Shown piece after piece: positions 24,310-34,137 of a stretch of 64,000 bases of DNA; position 1 is the stretch's first letter; every line of letters begins with the position of its first letter. The notes beneath the pieces were generated by a model. It was not told where the DNA came from, ran no database searches, and was given only the letters and a program-made list of their open reading frames with translations. The DNA is taken from positions 7,820,001 through 7,884,000 of the forward strand of contig NZ_FNSM01000001.1 of NCBI RefSeq assembly GCF_900105415.1. Reading direction: 5' to 3'. The translations under genes were made by a program, and so were the position numbers. This DNA comes from Streptomyces sp. TLI_105. Lineage in GTDB: Bacteria; Actinomycetota; Actinomycetes; Streptomycetales; Streptomycetaceae.

Positions 24310-25902
24310 TCACCGGAGGGCGAACCGGTCCGGGTGAGCCGCCTTCCAGTCGCCTGCCCACGAAGGCGGAACCGATGCCGACGTGAGGAGCTGGCCGGCT
24401 TCGAGCGATGCGTACAGCTCGGCATGGGACCGGACGGTGTCCGGGCCGATCCGGCGCAGCAGCATCGCGGGCGTCAGGCCGCTCGGCTCGTCGACGCCCA
24501 TGGCGGCCATGATCTGCAGGGCGCTCTTGACGGTCGCCTCCTGGAAGCGCTGGACGCGGCGCGCCTTGTCCTCGACGTCCAGGGCCCGGGCGCGCCGGCG
24601 GTCCTGGGTGGCGACCCCGACGGGGCAGGTGTTGGTGTGGCAGCGCTGGGCCTGGACGCATCCGAGGGCGAACATCATGGCCCGGGCGGAGTTGGTGTAG
24701 TCGGCACCCTGGATCAGCCGCTTGACGATGTCGCCGCCGGTGGCGACCTTGCCGGAGGCGCCGATCCGGATCCGGTCGCGCAGTCCCGCGCCGACGAGGG
24801 ACCGGTGGACCGTCGTCAGGCCCTCGGTGAGGGGGAGCCCGACGGCGTCCGCGAACTCCAACGGCGCGGCCCCGGTGCCGCCTTCGGCGCCGTCGACGAC
24901 GATGAAGTCGGGCGTGACGTCCTCCTCCAGCATCGCCTTGCAGACGGCGAGGAACTCACGGCGCGATCCGACGCACAGCTTGAATCCGACCGGCTTGCCT
25001 CCGGCGAGCTCCCGCATCCGGCCCACGAAGCGCACGAGCTCCCTGGGGGTCCGGTAGACGCGGTGGTACGGCGGGGAGAACACGGTGCGGCCCTCGGGGA
25101 CGCCCCGGACCGCGGCGATCTCCCGGCTGACCTTGGAGCCGGGCAGCACGCCCCCGATGCCGGGCTTGGCACCCTGGCTGATCTTCAGCAGGACGCAGGC
25201 GACCTGGTCGAGGGCGGCCTTCTCGGCGAACTTCCCCGGGTCGAAGTCGCCGTCCTCCGTGCGGCAGCCGAAGTAGCCCGTGCCGATCTCCCAGACGAGG
25301 TCCCCGCCGGGGGCCAGGTGGTGCTCCGATATCCCGCCCTCACCGGTGTCGTGGGCGAAGCCACCGCGCCGGGCGCCCTCGTTCAGGGCACGGATCGCCC
25401 GGTCCGACAGGGAACCGAAGCTCATCGCGGACACGTTGAGCAGGGCCATGTCGTAGGGCCTGGCGCAGTCGGGGCCGCCGATCCGGACCCGGGGCGGTTC
25501 CGTGGGCACCGGGCGCGGGGCCATGGAGGGGACGAGGTGGTCGGTGCCCGGCCGGTCCAGCTCCAGCTCCGTCCCGAAGGGGTCCTCGGCGTCGGTCCCC
25601 TTGGCCCGTTCGTAGACGATGGAGCGGGTGTCCCGGTCGAAGGGCGCGCCGTCGACGTTCCGTTCGATGAAGTACTGCTGTACCTCGGGACGGATCCTCT
25701 CCATCGCGAACCGCAGGTGTCCCAGGAGGGGGTAGTTGCGCAGGATCGAGTGACGCCGCTGGAGCAGGTCGTACGAGGCCACCGCGGCGAGCAGGAGTGC
25801 GGGGCCTGCCGCGCACCACCACCACGGGGACGCCAGGACGGCCAGGAGGCCGGTGACGAGGGCGATGACGGCCGGGAGGCCCACGAGAAGAAGCGTCAGC
25901 AT
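24310..25902 (-). CDS. Membrane-anchored FMN-binding glutamate synthase-family protein
   Basis: 530 residues. Two N-terminal membrane helices (LLLVGLPAVIALVTGLLAVL and the following WWWCAAGPALLLAAVASYDL) precede a complete glutamate-synthase-like FMN barrel: NVSAMSFGSLSDRAIRALNE, DTGEGGISEHHL, LLKISQGAKPGIGGVLPGSK, DFIVVDGAEGGTGAAPLEFA and IGASGKVATGGDIVKRLIQG. The iron-sulfur motif CVQAQRCHTNTCPVGVATQ (C-x5-C-x4-C) matches the 3Fe-4S cluster of GltB-type enzymes. It lacks the glutaminase domain, so it is not a normal glutamate synthase; the electron donor and substrate are unknown. ATG at 25902 is chosen because it opens the membrane segment. First gene of an operon with the PoxB-like enzyme. 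Confidence 0.86.
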   Translation of the reverse strand: MLTLLLVGLPAVIALVTGLLAVLASPWWWCAAGPALLLAAVASYDLLQRRHSILRNYPLLGHLRFAMERIRPEVQQYFIERNVDGAPFDRDTRSIVYERAKGTDAEDPFGTELELDRPGTDHLVPSMAPRPVPTEPPRVRIGGPDCARPYDMALLNVSAMSFGSLSDRAIRALNEGARRGGFAHDTGEGGISEHHLAPGGDLVWEIGTGYFGCRTEDGDFDPGKFAEKAALDQVACVLLKISQGAKPGIGGVLPGSKVSREIAAVRGVPEGRTVFSPPYHRVYRTPRELVRFVGRMRELAGGKPVGFKLCVGSRREFLAVCKAMLEEDVTPDFIVVDGAEGGTGAAPLEFADAVGLPLTEGLTTVHRSLVGAGLRDRIRIGASGKVATGGDIVKRLIQGADYTNSARAMMFALGCVQAQRCHTNTCPVGVATQDRRRARALDVEDKARRVQRFQEATVKSALQIMAAMGVDEPSGLTPAMLLRRIGPDTVRSHAELYASLEAGQLLTSASVPPSWAGDWKAAHPDRFALR

Positions 25903-26006
25903 GCGGGCCGTCTGTCCCGGATCGGCCGGGCCAAGCGGGCCGCCGGAAGGGCACCCGGCGCGACGGACGAGGTTTGGGACGGGCGGGTCCGGCGAGACGA
26001 CCCCCC

Positions 26007-26393
26007 ATGAGTGCTTCGGAGAAGAGTGGACAGAATCCGTTCCGTCGGTCCGGCCCGTACGTCGCGTCCGACCGCGCCGGCACGCCGCGCGGCGCGGACC
26101 CCGTGGCACGGGCGGGGGAGGGGCGCACGGACCCTGCGGGGACACGCGGCCCGGTGACCATGGGGGAACTGCTGTTCCTTCCGGTCCCGTCGGCCGAGGA
26201 GACCCGTGCGGCAGCGTCGGCGGGCCGTGCCGCCGAGGACGGGCTGTGGACCGCCGTCCGCTCGCTCACGGCGGTGACGGCCGGTGCCGCCGTGAGCGCG
26301 ACGGCCGCGGTCACCGCCGCGTACGCGCTGGGACGGCGGGCCGGGCGACGCGGCCGCGGCCCGGTGGCCCGGCTCTTCGAACGCCGCTTCTGA
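26007..26393 (+). CDS. Hypothetical protein with C-terminal membrane-like segment
   Basis: 128 residues, no family recognised. The first half is polar and proline/glycine-rich. The motif GPVTMGELLFLPVPSAEETR stands in the middle, and a small-residue hydrophobic helix (SLTAVTAGAAVSATAAVTAA) is followed by a very basic tail RRAGRRGRG. ATG at 26007 lacks a clear ribosome site. An internal ATG at 26160 (MGELLFLPVP) would give a 77-residue protein and is a real alternative. Divergent from the FMN glutamate-synthase-like gene. Moderate confidence that it is a gene at all. Confidence 0.5.
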   Translation: MSASEKSGQNPFRRSGPYVASDRAGTPRGADPVARAGEGRTDPAGTRGPVTMGELLFLPVPSAEETRAAASAGRAAEDGLWTAVRSLTAVTAGAAVSATAAVTAAYALGRRAGRRGRGPVARLFERRF

Positions 26394-26478
26394 GGGACGA
26401 GGGGACCCCGTCCCTCCCCGTCCGTACATCCAGTCCATCTTGTCCCTGAGCACGTCTCGTTTCAGGAGGTCGATACGT

Positions 26479-26640
26479 ATGGTTCCCCTGCTGCTGGTTC
26501 TTCTTCTCGCCCTGCTCCTCTTCGGCTTCGGCTTCGCGGTCAAGGCGCTCTGGTGGATCGCCGTGATCGTGCTCGTCCTGTGGCTGCTGGGCTTCGTGGC
26601 CCGGCCGAAGGGCAGCACGGGCCGCTGGTACCGCTGGTAG
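26479..26640 (+). CDS. Small hydrophobic membrane protein
   Basis: 53 residues: almost entirely two adjoining hydrophobic helices (MVPLLLVLLLALLLFGFGFA and WWIAVIVLVLWLLGFVA), then a basic tail RPKGSTGRWYRW. This matches the widespread small 'hydrophobic protein' family of Streptomyces, unknown role, often stress-linked. ATG at 26479 has a perfect AGGAGGT eight bases upstream; a longer in-frame start at 26440 has none. Confidence 0.85.
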   Translation: MVPLLLVLLLALLLFGFGFAVKALWWIAVIVLVLWLLGFVARPKGSTGRWYRW

Positions 26641-26745
26641 GCGGTTCACCCACGGGCGAACCCACCCACGGTGGTGAACCCGCCCCAGGCGTGGATCCAC
26701 CCAGGCGTGAACTCACCCCGGGAGTGAATCCGCTCACGACATGAG

Positions 26746-26783
26746 CGAGCCCGGCACCCTCCGGAAGGAGGGTGCCGGGCTCG
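26746..26783. terminator. Bidirectional terminator
   Basis: 17-bp stem (26746-26762 with 26767-26783), loop GGAA, between the small membrane-protein gene and the convergent DUF5133 gene. The preceding 100 bases contain imperfect repeats of GTGAAC/CACCC-type sequence. Confidence 0.85.
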
Positions 26784-26792
26784 TCCACGTGC

Positions 26793-27020
26793 TCAGGCGG
26801 TCAGCACGGAGTCGTCCTCGGGGCGCGCGCCCGGCAGCCGATGGCGGGCCGCGATCAGTGCCGCGTCCACGTCACGCGTACCGGTGGAGACGCACAGGGT
26901 GTACGCCAGGTCGTCCATGCGCCGCCGCACCTCGTCGCTGCCGTTCTCCGCCCGGAGCACCTCGAGCGTCTCGTACTGCTCGATGAGATTGCGCAGGACC
27001 GCGGGATGGGCCATCAGCAC
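26793..27020 (-). CDS. DUF5133-family small protein
   Basis: 75 residues with the DUF5133 pattern of Streptomyces: MLMAHPAVLRNLIEQYETLE, VRRRMDDLAYTLCVSTGTRD, VDAALIAARHRLPGARPEDD. Function unknown; cytosolic, helical. GTG at 27020 has GGGGAG six bases upstream, better placed than for the ATG two codons later. Upstream on this strand is a good SigB-type promoter (GAAT-N15-GGGTAC), and the gene adjoins the partner-switching island that ends in a SigB-like factor, so it is a plausible regulon member. Confidence 0.85.
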   Translation of the reverse strand: MLMAHPAVLRNLIEQYETLEVLRAENGSDEVRRRMDDLAYTLCVSTGTRDVDAALIAARHRLPGARPEDDSVLTA

Positions 27021-27071
27021 GTGCTACTCCCCTCGTCGTCAGGGCGTCGACCGCCCGGCTCGACGCGCCGT

Positions 27072-27096
27072 GTACCCCCTCTCCGGCGTCGCATTC
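27072..27096 (-). promoter_or_regulatory. Candidate SigB-type promoter of DUF5133 gene
   Basis: On the minus strand GAAT (27093-27096), 15-base spacer, GGGTAC (27072-27077), an exact fit to GNNT-N14-16-GGGTAC/T. Start point would lie about 45 bases before the GTG at 27020. A small inverted repeat GCATTC-CGGA-GAATGC overlaps its -35 region (27091-27106). Confidence 0.6.
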
Positions 27097-27192
27097 CGGA
27101 GAATGCGCGGAAGCCGGTCGACGGCGTGTTCCGGCCGTCTGACGCGGCACCGCTCTCCTCCTGTCGATCACGGAAGGGTAGGGTCGTCATGA

Positions 27193-27206
27193 TTGCCGTA
27201 CGGCAA
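27193..27206. promoter_or_regulatory. 14-bp palindrome upstream of the hybrid kinase
   Basis: TTGCCGTACGGCAA, perfect palindrome about 100 bases before the kinase start codon. It has the look of a repressor site; no matching copy was confirmed elsewhere. Confidence 0.35.
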
Positions 27207-27306
27207 CGGTCGAGGCCGGAGCCGTCATGAGAGCGCGGGCGGTGCGGCACGTGATCGTGACCGGACGGCCCGTGGGCGGAAGCCTGATGGCGAACGAGGA
27301 TGGGGC

Positions 27307-30300
27307 ATGTCTGAGACGACGATCAAGGGCTCCTCGACCGGGGGGCGGCCGGGGCCGAGCGCGGTGGCGGAGCCCGAGCTTCGACAGCTCCTGGCCGGTC
27401 TCACGGCGGTGCGGGACGGTGACTTCGGCACCCGCCTGCCAGACGAGGCGGGCGGCCTGATGGGAGAGATCTCCAGGGTCTTCAACGGGATGGTCGACCA
27501 GCTCTCCCTGTTCACCTCCGAGGTGACGCGGGTGGCGCGTGAGGTCGGCACGGAAGGGACGCTGGGCGGACAGGCCGTGGTGCCCGGCGTCTCCGGCTCC
27601 TGGGCCGACCTGACCGACTCGGTGAACGCCATGGCCGGCAACCTCACCACCCAGGTCCGTGACATCGCCCAGGTGGCCACCGCCGTCGCCAAGGGAGACC
27701 TCTCCCAGAAGATCGACGTGGACGCGCGCGGCGAGATCCTGGAGCTCAAGAACACCATCAACACGATGGTCGACCAGCTCTCCTCCTTCGCCGACGAGGT
27801 CACGCGCATGGCCCGTGACGTGGGCACGGAGGGCATCCTCGGCGGCCAGGCCGACGTGAAGGGCGCCTCCGGCACCTGGCGCGACCTGACGGACTCCGTC
27901 AACTCCATGGCGGGGAACCTCACCGCACAGGTGAGGGCGATCGCCCATGTCGCCACCGCGGTGGCCAACGGCGACCTGTCGAAGAAGGTCGGCGTGGACG
28001 CGCGCGGCGAGATCCTGGAGCTGAAGACGACCATCAACACGATGGTCGACCAGCTCTCCTCCTTCGCCGACGAGGTGACCCGGGTCGCCCGGGAGGTGGG
28101 CACCGAGGGTCGCCTCGGCGGTCAGGCCCGGGTGCCGAACGTGGCCGGCACCTGGAAGGACCTCACCGACAACGTCAACTCCATGGCGAGCAACCTGACC
28201 GGGCAGGTCCGGAACATCGCCCAGGTCACCACCGCCGTCGCCAACGGCGACCTCTCCAAGAAGATCGACGTGGACGCCCGCGGCGAGATCCTGGCGCTGA
28301 AGACGACCATCAACACGATGGTCGACCAGCTGTCCTCGTTCGCGGCCGAGGTGACCCGCGTGGCCCGGGAGGTCGGCAGCGAGGGCCGGCTCGGGGGACA
28401 GGCGGAGGTGGAGGGCGTCTCCGGCACCTGGAAGCGGCTGACCGAGAACGTCAACGAGCTCGCCGGGAACCTCACCCGGCAGGTCCGGGCCATCGCCGAG
28501 GTCGCGAGCGCCGTCGCCGAGGGCGACCTGACCCGCTCGATCACCGTCGAGGCGTCGGGCGAGGTGGCCGAGCTCAAGGACAACATCAACGCGATGGTCG
28601 GCTCGCTGCGCGAGACGACGCGGGCCAACCAGGAACAGGACTGGCTGAAGTCCAGCCTGGCGCGGATCTCCGCGCTGATGCAGGGCCACCGCGACCTGGC
28701 CGTCGTCGCCGAACTCGTCATGGACGAGCTGACCCCGCTCGTGGCCGCCCAGTACGGTGCGTTCTACCTGGCCGAAGAGGGAGCGGACGGCGTCGAGCTG
28801 GGGCTCGTCGGCTCCTACGGCCGACCCGCCGGCGACCGGCGCAAGGACCGTTTCCGGCTGGGCGAGTCGCTCGTCGGACAGGCCGCCCGCAGCCGCCGCA
28901 CCATCGCGGCCGAGAACGTCCCCGCCGACTACGTCACCATCTCCTCGGGACTCGGTCGGACGTCCCGCGGCAGCCTGGTGGTGCTGCCGATCGTCGTCGA
29001 GGACCAGGTGCTCGGCGTCATCGAGCTGATGTCCTTCAGCCCCTTCACCTCCGTGCACCGGGACTTCCTGGAGCAGCTCATGGAGACGGTGGGCGTCAAC
29101 CTCAGCACGATCGTCGCCAACGCCCGTACGGACGAACTCCTGGACGAGTCCCAGCGGCTGGCGGGCGAACTGCGCTCCCGCACCGAGGAGCTCCAGGTGC
29201 AGCAGGAGGAACTGCAGCGCTCCAACGCCGAACTGGAGGAGAAGGCGGCCCTGCTCGCGACGCAGAACCGCGACATCGAGGCCAAGAACCTCCAGATCGA
29301 GCAGGCCCGGCGGGAAATCGAGGACCGCGCCCAGCAGCTCGCGCTGGCCTCGAAGTACAAGTCCGAGTTCCTGGCCAACATGAGCCACGAACTGCGCACC
29401 CCGCTCAACAGCCTCCTGATCCTGGCCCAGCTGCTCGCCCAGAACCCGACCCGCAACCTCACGGCCAAGCAGGTGGAGTACGCCGGCATCATCCACTCGG
29501 CCGGATCGGACCTGCTGCAGCTGATCAACGACATCCTCGACCTGTCCAAGGTGGAGGCGGGGAAGATGGACGTCAACCCGGAGCGCGTGGCGCTGCGCAG
29601 GCTCCTCGACTACGTCGAGGCCACCTTCCGCCCCCTCACCTCGCAGAAGAGCCTCGCCTTCGCGGTCTCCACCGCCGCCGGCGTCCCCGTCGACCTGGTC
29701 ACCGACGACTCCCGGCTCCGGCAGGTGCTGCGGAACCTGTTGTCCAACGCCGTCAAGTTCACCGAGCACGGCAGCGTCGAACTCCGCATCGAACCGGCGT
29801 CGGACGACGAACTCCCGGCGACCGTCCACCGGGGCGGCCCGGTCGTCGCCTTCCGCGTCAAGGACACCGGCATCGGCATCGCCCGCGAGAACCTGGAGGC
29901 GATCTTCGGTGCCTTCCAGCAGGCCGACGGGACGACCAACCGGAAGTACGGCGGCACGGGTCTCGGCCTGTCCATCAGCCGCGAGATCGCCTATCTGCTC
30001 GGCGGCGCCCTCACGGTCGCCAGCACGCCCGGCGAGGGCAGCACCTTCACCCTCTACCTGCCCGTCACCCGCCCCGACTTCACGGAACAGCCCGCCCCGA
30101 CGGCGGACGGCCGCGTCGGCCCTCCGGTCGCGGCGCCGGACCAGGGCGGCGCCCCCGCCCTCCCCGCGCGTCCCGGCACGCCCTCGACCCGACCGACGCG
30201 GCGCCTCCTCGTGATCGAGGAGCGCCCGCGCGGGCTCCTCGCGCTCGTCGCCGAGAACGCCGTCACGGAACTCGCCGACGACGGCGGTCGCGCCGACCGG

Positions 30301-31050
30301 GAGGACATCGAACTGATCGCCGTCGTCGGCCCCCAGGAGGCCGCCACCGCCCTGGCCACCCAGCCCTTCCACTGCGTCGTGCTCGACGTCGACATGGCGG
30401 ACGGCGACGCCCTGCGCTTCCTGGACGCCATGGACGGGGACGAGGCCCTGCGTACCGTCCCCGTCCTCGCCCACAACAACCGCCGGCTCGCCGCCGACCA
30501 GGAGCGCGCCCTCCAGGAGATGGCCCGCCGACGGCCGCTGGAACTCCTTTCCAGCCTCGACGAACTGCGCGAACGGATCGCCCTGCACCTGTCCGCGGAG
30601 CAGCCCGGCGACGTCGTCCCTCTGGTCCGGGGAGAACACCGGGCCCTGGAGCCGCAGACCATCGACACCACGCTGCACGGCCGCACCGTTCTCGTGGTCG
30701 ACGACGACGCCCGCAACCTGTACGCCCTCAGCGGCATCCTGGAACTGCACGGCATCACGGTGCTGCACGCCGAGAACGGCCGGAAGGGGATCGAGGCACT
30801 CCTCGCGCACGCGACCGTCGACCTCGTCCTGATGGACGTGATGATGCCGGAGATGGACGGCTACACGGCGACCGCGCGGATCAGGGAGATGCCGCAGTTC
30901 GCGGACCTGCCCGTCATCGCGGTCACCGCCAAGGCCATGCCGGGCGACCGGGAGAAGAGCCTCGCCGCGGGTGCCAGCGACTACGTGACCAAGCCCGTCG
31001 ACGCCGACGAACTCATCGCCTGCGTCCGCCGCTGGCTGGACGAGGGATAG
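27307..31050 (+). CDS. Cytosolic hybrid histidine kinase with HAMP repeats, GAF and two receiver domains
   Basis: 1247 residues, no membrane helix. In order: HAMP-type segment at about 25-68; four near-identical 92-residue HAMP units at 69-436 (each with EVGTEG.LGGQA.V, DLTDSVN.MA.NLT.QVR and [13 protein letters not shown]); GAF about 470-610; coiled coil about 615-680; HisKA with phospho-acceptor His694 in [15 protein letters not shown]; HATPase with N box [15 protein letters not shown] and G boxes KDTGIGI and [10 protein letters not shown]; a degenerate receiver (Asp1027 in [11 protein letters not shown]); and a canonical receiver with Asp1177 in [17 protein letters not shown] at 27307. First gene of the signalling island. 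Related Streptomyces kinases sit with SigB partner-switching genes; the signal is unknown but must be intracellular. Confidence 0.93.
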   Translation: MSETTIKGSSTGGRPGPSAVAEPELRQLLAGLTAVRDGDFGTRLPDEAGGLMGEISRVFNGMVDQLSLFTSEVTRVAREVGTEGTLGGQAVVPGVSGSWADLTDSVNAMAGNLTTQVRDIAQVATAVAKGDLSQKIDVDARGEILELKNTINTMVDQLSSFADEVTRMARDVGTEGILGGQADVKGASGTWRDLTDSVNSMAGNLTAQVRAIAHVATAVANGDLSKKVGVDARGEILELKTTINTMVDQLSSFADEVTRVAREVGTEGRLGGQARVPNVAGTWKDLTDNVNSMASNLTGQVRNIAQVTTAVANGDLSKKIDVDARGEILALKTTINTMVDQLSSFAAEVTRVAREVGSEGRLGGQAEVEGVSGTWKRLTENVNELAGNLTRQVRAIAEVASAVAEGDLTRSITVEASGEVAELKDNINAMVGSLRETTRANQEQDWLKSSLARISALMQGHRDLAVVAELVMDELTPLVAAQYGAFYLAEEGADGVELGLVGSYGRPAGDRRKDRFRLGESLVGQAARSRRTIAAENVPADYVTISSGLGRTSRGSLVVLPIVVEDQVLGVIELMSFSPFTSVHRDFLEQLMETVGVNLSTIVANARTDELLDESQRLAGELRSRTEELQVQQEELQRSNAELEEKAALLATQNRDIEAKNLQIEQARREIEDRAQQLALASKYKSEFLANMSHELRTPLNSLLILAQLLAQNPTRNLTAKQVEYAGIIHSAGSDLLQLINDILDLSKVEAGKMDVNPERVALRRLLDYVEATFRPLTSQKSLAFAVSTAAGVPVDLVTDDSRLRQVLRNLLSNAVKFTEHGSVELRIEPASDDELPATVHRGGPVVAFRVKDTGIGIARENLEAIFGAFQQADGTTNRKYGGTGLGLSISREIAYLLGGALTVASTPGEGSTFTLYLPVTRPDFTEQPAPTADGRVGPPVAAPDQGGAPALPARPGTPSTRPTRRLLVIEERPRGLLALVAENAVTELADDGGRADREDIELIAVVGPQEAATALATQPFHCVVLDVDMADGDALRFLDAMDGDEALRTVPVLAHNNRRLAADQERALQEMARRRPLELLSSLDELRERIALHLSAEQPGDVVPLVRGEHRALEPQTIDTTLHGRTVLVVDDDARNLYALSGILELHGITVLHAENGRKGIEALLAHATVDLVLMDVMMPEMDGYTATARIREMPQFADLPVIAVTAKAMPGDREKSLAAGASDYVTKPVDADELIACVRRWLDEG
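27511..28614 (+). repeat. Four tandem 276-bp repeats inside the kinase gene
   Basis: Each unit encodes one 92-residue HAMP-like block. Long stretches such as GACGCGCGCGGCGAGATCCT recur with period 276 bp. The units have diverged mainly at third positions and at a few protein positions. Confidence 0.9.
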
Positions 31051-31170
31051 CCCCGTGGCCGCCCCCACCGGCCCGTACCGCACCCCGCGGCGGGCACCGC
31101 GCCTCCCCGGCGTGCCCTGCCCCCGCCCGTCCGGCGGCCCCGAGGCCGCCCTACCCGAGGAGTCGTCGAC

Positions 31171-33654
31171 GTGAGTGGCCCCCACCTCCGGGACGGAGAC
31201 CCGCACTCCGGCCCCCACGGGGAAGACGCTCCGGCGCCCGAGGTGACCGCAGCGGTCATCCCCGACCAGGCCTCCACCGCCGGCGACCGCCCGCCGGCGC
31301 AGGACCGCTTCACGGTCGGCCGGCTGACGGCCACGGTGGAACGGCTGCGCGCCGAGGTGCGCGCCGCGCACGCCGCGGCCGAGGGACGTGCCCTGGTCGA
31401 GCTCGCCAAGGGAGTGATCGTCGAGCGCCTGGGCTGCGGCCCCGCCCAGGCGGCACGGCAGCTCGCCGAGCTGGCCGACCGGGCCGGGCTCTCCCAGCTG
31501 GAGCTGGCAGCGGACATCATCAACCAGGCGGCCCGCGACCGGGTCGCCGAAGTCGCCGGCGATTTCCTCAGGACGACCGTCGGCGGGCCCGGCGCTCCCG
31601 GCCCGGCCGACGGGGCCGACGCCTCGGTCGGCGTGCGCCTGCGTACGGCCGAGAGCGCGGCGCTCAGCGCGGGCGACACCCAGTCCGTCGCCGAGTCGTT
31701 GCTGGCACACGCCCTCGAACCCCTCGGCGCCGTCGCCGTGGCGATCTGGACCACCGGCCCGGACGCCTCGCTGAGCCTGTGCGGCCACGCCGGTTTCGGC
31801 TCCGACGAGGCGGCCCGCTGGCACCACGTCCCGCCGGGCGTGACCACCGCGGCCCGACAGGCGCTCACCGGCCGCCGTACGGTCTGGTACCCCTCACTGG
31901 CAGCCGCCGGCGTCCCCTCGATCGGACGCGCACGCCACCCCGACGGCGGCCGGGTCGTCGTCCCCGCCGGGACCGGCGGCCGCATCCACGGCGTCCTGGA
32001 GATCTGCTGGGCCCGCCCGCTGGACCCCCAGCCCCAGGCCGTGGAGCGCCAGATCGAAGCCCTCGCCGAGCTCTGCGCCCACACACTGGAAGCCCTTCCC
32101 GCGCAGGCCGTGCCGACAGGCGCCCTCGTCCCCGGCGGGGACGGACCGCTGGAACTGGCCGAACTCGCCGACGGGCTCTACGACCCCGCCCTCGTGCTGA
32201 CCCCCCACCTGGACGAGGCGGGCAGGTTGGCCGACTTCCGCATCCGGCACGCCAACGCGCACTTCCAGGACCCGGCCGGCCGGCCCCGGAGCGCCGTCGA
32301 CGGGGCGCTGCTCCTGGAGGCGTACCCCGCGACGGCGGGCGGGAGCGAACTCTTCGAACAGATCGAGCGGGTCTACGCCACGGGCGAGCCCTTCCGCTCC
32401 CGGCGGACACGGCTGACCGCGCTCGTGGACCAGGTGCCGCTCTCCTCGCTCGCCGACATCAGCATCAGCCGGCACGGGGACAGCGTCTTCCTCATATGGC
32501 GCATCGAGGACGAGTCGGCCCGCCTCGCCAGCCTGCTGCAGCACGCCCAGCGCCTCGGCCGCGTCGGCGCCTACGAGGAGGACGTCCTCACCGGAGAGAT
32601 CACCTGGAACGGCCAGCTCTTCGACCTCTTCGGCCGACAGAAGACGGAACCGCCCGTCTCCCTGCGCGACCTGGCGGCGCACGCCCACCCCGACGACGCC
32701 GACACCATCCGGCGCTTCCTCCACTCCGTCCTGCACCAGCGGCGGGCGGGTTCCACGGCCTTCCGCCTGCTGCGCCGGGACGGGGTCACGCGCCACATCC
32801 GGGTGATCGCCGAACCCGCCCTGGGCGCCGACGGCCGGCTCCAGGCGGTCCGGGGCGCCTACCAGGACATCTCGGCGCAGCACTGGACCGAGGTCGCCCT
32901 CACGGCCACCCGCGACCGTCTCGTCGCCACGGAGGAGGAGGCGGCGGAACGCAACCGGCTCACCCTCCAGCTCCAGCACGCCATCATGCCCCCGGCCAAA
33001 CCGCCGCTCGACGCGCCGGGACTCGACGTCGCCGTGCGCTACCGCCCGGCCGAGTCCGAGTCCCTGGTCGGCGGCGACTGGTACGACGCCGTCGTGCTGC
33101 CGTCCAAGAAGGTGCTCCTGTGCGTCGGGGACGTGGCGGGCCACGGCGTGGAGGCCGCCACCGGGATGGTCGTCCTGCGCAACGCCCTGCGCGGCCTCGC
33201 CGTCACCGGCGCGGGGCCGGGACAGCTGCTGTCCTGGCTGAACACCGTCGCCCACCACCTCACGGCCCATGTCACGGCCACCGTCGTCTGCGGGATCTAC
33301 GACCCCGAGAGCCGCACGCTGCGCTGGGCCCGGGCGGGGCACCTCCCGCCGGTGCTCGTCCGGAACAGCGAGGCGGTCGACCTGCCGCTGCTCCGAGGGC
33401 TGCTGCTGGGGGCCCTCGCCGACGCCGAGTACGAGGAGGCGGAGCTCCGGCTCGAACCCGACGACACCGTCCTGATGTACACCGACGGTCTCGTCGAACG
33501 GCGGGACACCTCCGTCCACGATTCCGTCGCCCAGCTGCTGGCCACCGCCCAGCTGCCGACCGACGGCCTCGAAGGACGGCTGGACCTGCTGCTGTCGCGC
33601 AGCAAGTCGGACACGGACGACGACACGTGCCTGATCGGCGTCCAGGTGACCTGA
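31171..33654 (+). CDS. ANTAR-GAF-PAS-PP2C (SpoIIE-type) serine phosphatase
   Basis: 827 residues. Residues about 55-120 are an ANTAR-type helical domain (ALVELAKGVIVERLGCGPAQ and ARQLAELADRAGLSQLELAA), normally an RNA-binding antiterminator module and here at the N-terminus. A GAF-like domain (about 145-320) and PAS-like regions (about 330-580, e.g. RVGAYEEDVLTGEITWNGQL) follow. The C-terminal phosphatase (about 600-827) keeps all metal ligands: LVGGDWYDAVVL, VGDVAGHGVEAATG, MYTDGLVERRD and DDDTCLIGV. It should dephosphorylate a STAS antagonist such as the one encoded next. GTG at 31171 behind GAGGAG. It lies between the hybrid kinase and the antagonist gene, co-oriented. Confidence 0.9.
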   Translation: MSGPHLRDGDPHSGPHGEDAPAPEVTAAVIPDQASTAGDRPPAQDRFTVGRLTATVERLRAEVRAAHAAAEGRALVELAKGVIVERLGCGPAQAARQLAELADRAGLSQLELAADIINQAARDRVAEVAGDFLRTTVGGPGAPGPADGADASVGVRLRTAESAALSAGDTQSVAESLLAHALEPLGAVAVAIWTTGPDASLSLCGHAGFGSDEAARWHHVPPGVTTAARQALTGRRTVWYPSLAAAGVPSIGRARHPDGGRVVVPAGTGGRIHGVLEICWARPLDPQPQAVERQIEALAELCAHTLEALPAQAVPTGALVPGGDGPLELAELADGLYDPALVLTPHLDEAGRLADFRIRHANAHFQDPAGRPRSAVDGALLLEAYPATAGGSELFEQIERVYATGEPFRSRRTRLTALVDQVPLSSLADISISRHGDSVFLIWRIEDESARLASLLQHAQRLGRVGAYEEDVLTGEITWNGQLFDLFGRQKTEPPVSLRDLAAHAHPDDADTIRRFLHSVLHQRRAGSTAFRLLRRDGVTRHIRVIAEPALGADGRLQAVRGAYQDISAQHWTEVALTATRDRLVATEEEAAERNRLTLQLQHAIMPPAKPPLDAPGLDVAVRYRPAESESLVGGDWYDAVVLPSKKVLLCVGDVAGHGVEAATGMVVLRNALRGLAVTGAGPGQLLSWLNTVAHHLTAHVTATVVCGIYDPESRTLRWARAGHLPPVLVRNSEAVDLPLLRGLLLGALADAEYEEAELRLEPDDTVLMYTDGLVERRDTSVHDSVAQLLATAQLPTDGLEGRLDLLLSRSKSDTDDDTCLIGVQVT

Positions 33655-33707
33655 TCGCCTGCCGCCGCCCCATCGCCCGCCCCCCTCCACTGTGGAAAGC
33701 AGGGAAC

Positions 33708-34076
33708 ATGTCCGAGCGAGAACCGAACCTGAACGTCGACGTCACGATCCGCGACACCGGGACAGCGGTGCTGTCCCTGGGGGGCGAGCTCGACATGGAG
33801 ACCGCCCAGCTGCTCGACGACCACCTGGCGGAACAGCTCCGGCAGGGGCGGGCCCGTCTCGTCCTCGATCTGTCCGCGCTGGGTTTCATGGACTCGTCCG
33901 GTCTGAACGTCCTGATCAGGGCGGTTCACAAGGCACGCGCCCTCGGGGGAGACCTGTACCTCGCCGCGCCGACGTCGCCGGTGCGACGCATCCTGGAGAT
34001 CACCGGAGTGACGACCACGATCCCGCCGCACGCCGGCGTGGCCGAGGCGCTGGCCGCTGCCGGCGGCGCGAGATAG
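33708..34076 (+). CDS. STAS-domain anti-sigma factor antagonist
   Basis: 122-residue RsbV/SpoIIAA-like protein. The STAS fold is obvious: AVLSLGGELDMETAQLLDDH, RLVLDLSALGFMDSSGLNVL with the phosphorylatable serine in the MDSSG loop, and VRRILEITGVTTTIPPH. In the known mechanism the unphosphorylated form binds an RsbW-like kinase and frees the sigma factor; the SpoIIE-type phosphatase encoded just before would generate that form. ATG at 33708, AGGGA upstream. The 53-base gap to the preceding gene and 61-base gap to the next suggest co-transcription. Confidence 0.93.
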   Translation: MSEREPNLNVDVTIRDTGTAVLSLGGELDMETAQLLDDHLAEQLRQGRARLVLDLSALGFMDSSGLNVLIRAVHKARALGGDLYLAAPTSPVRRILEITGVTTTIPPHAGVAEALAAAGGAR

Positions 34077-34137
34077 ACGAAGGGCGGTGCGGCCCTGGGT
34101 ACGGGACCGCCCCGGGGAGAAAGGGAAGCGGGAGAAC

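Noticed and set aside
27187..31827. Minus-strand open frame of about 1,500 codons opposite the kinase and phosphatase genes
   Set aside because: Composition is shadow-like (G, V, D, R rich); the plus strand carries complete, conserved HAMP, kinase and receiver domains.
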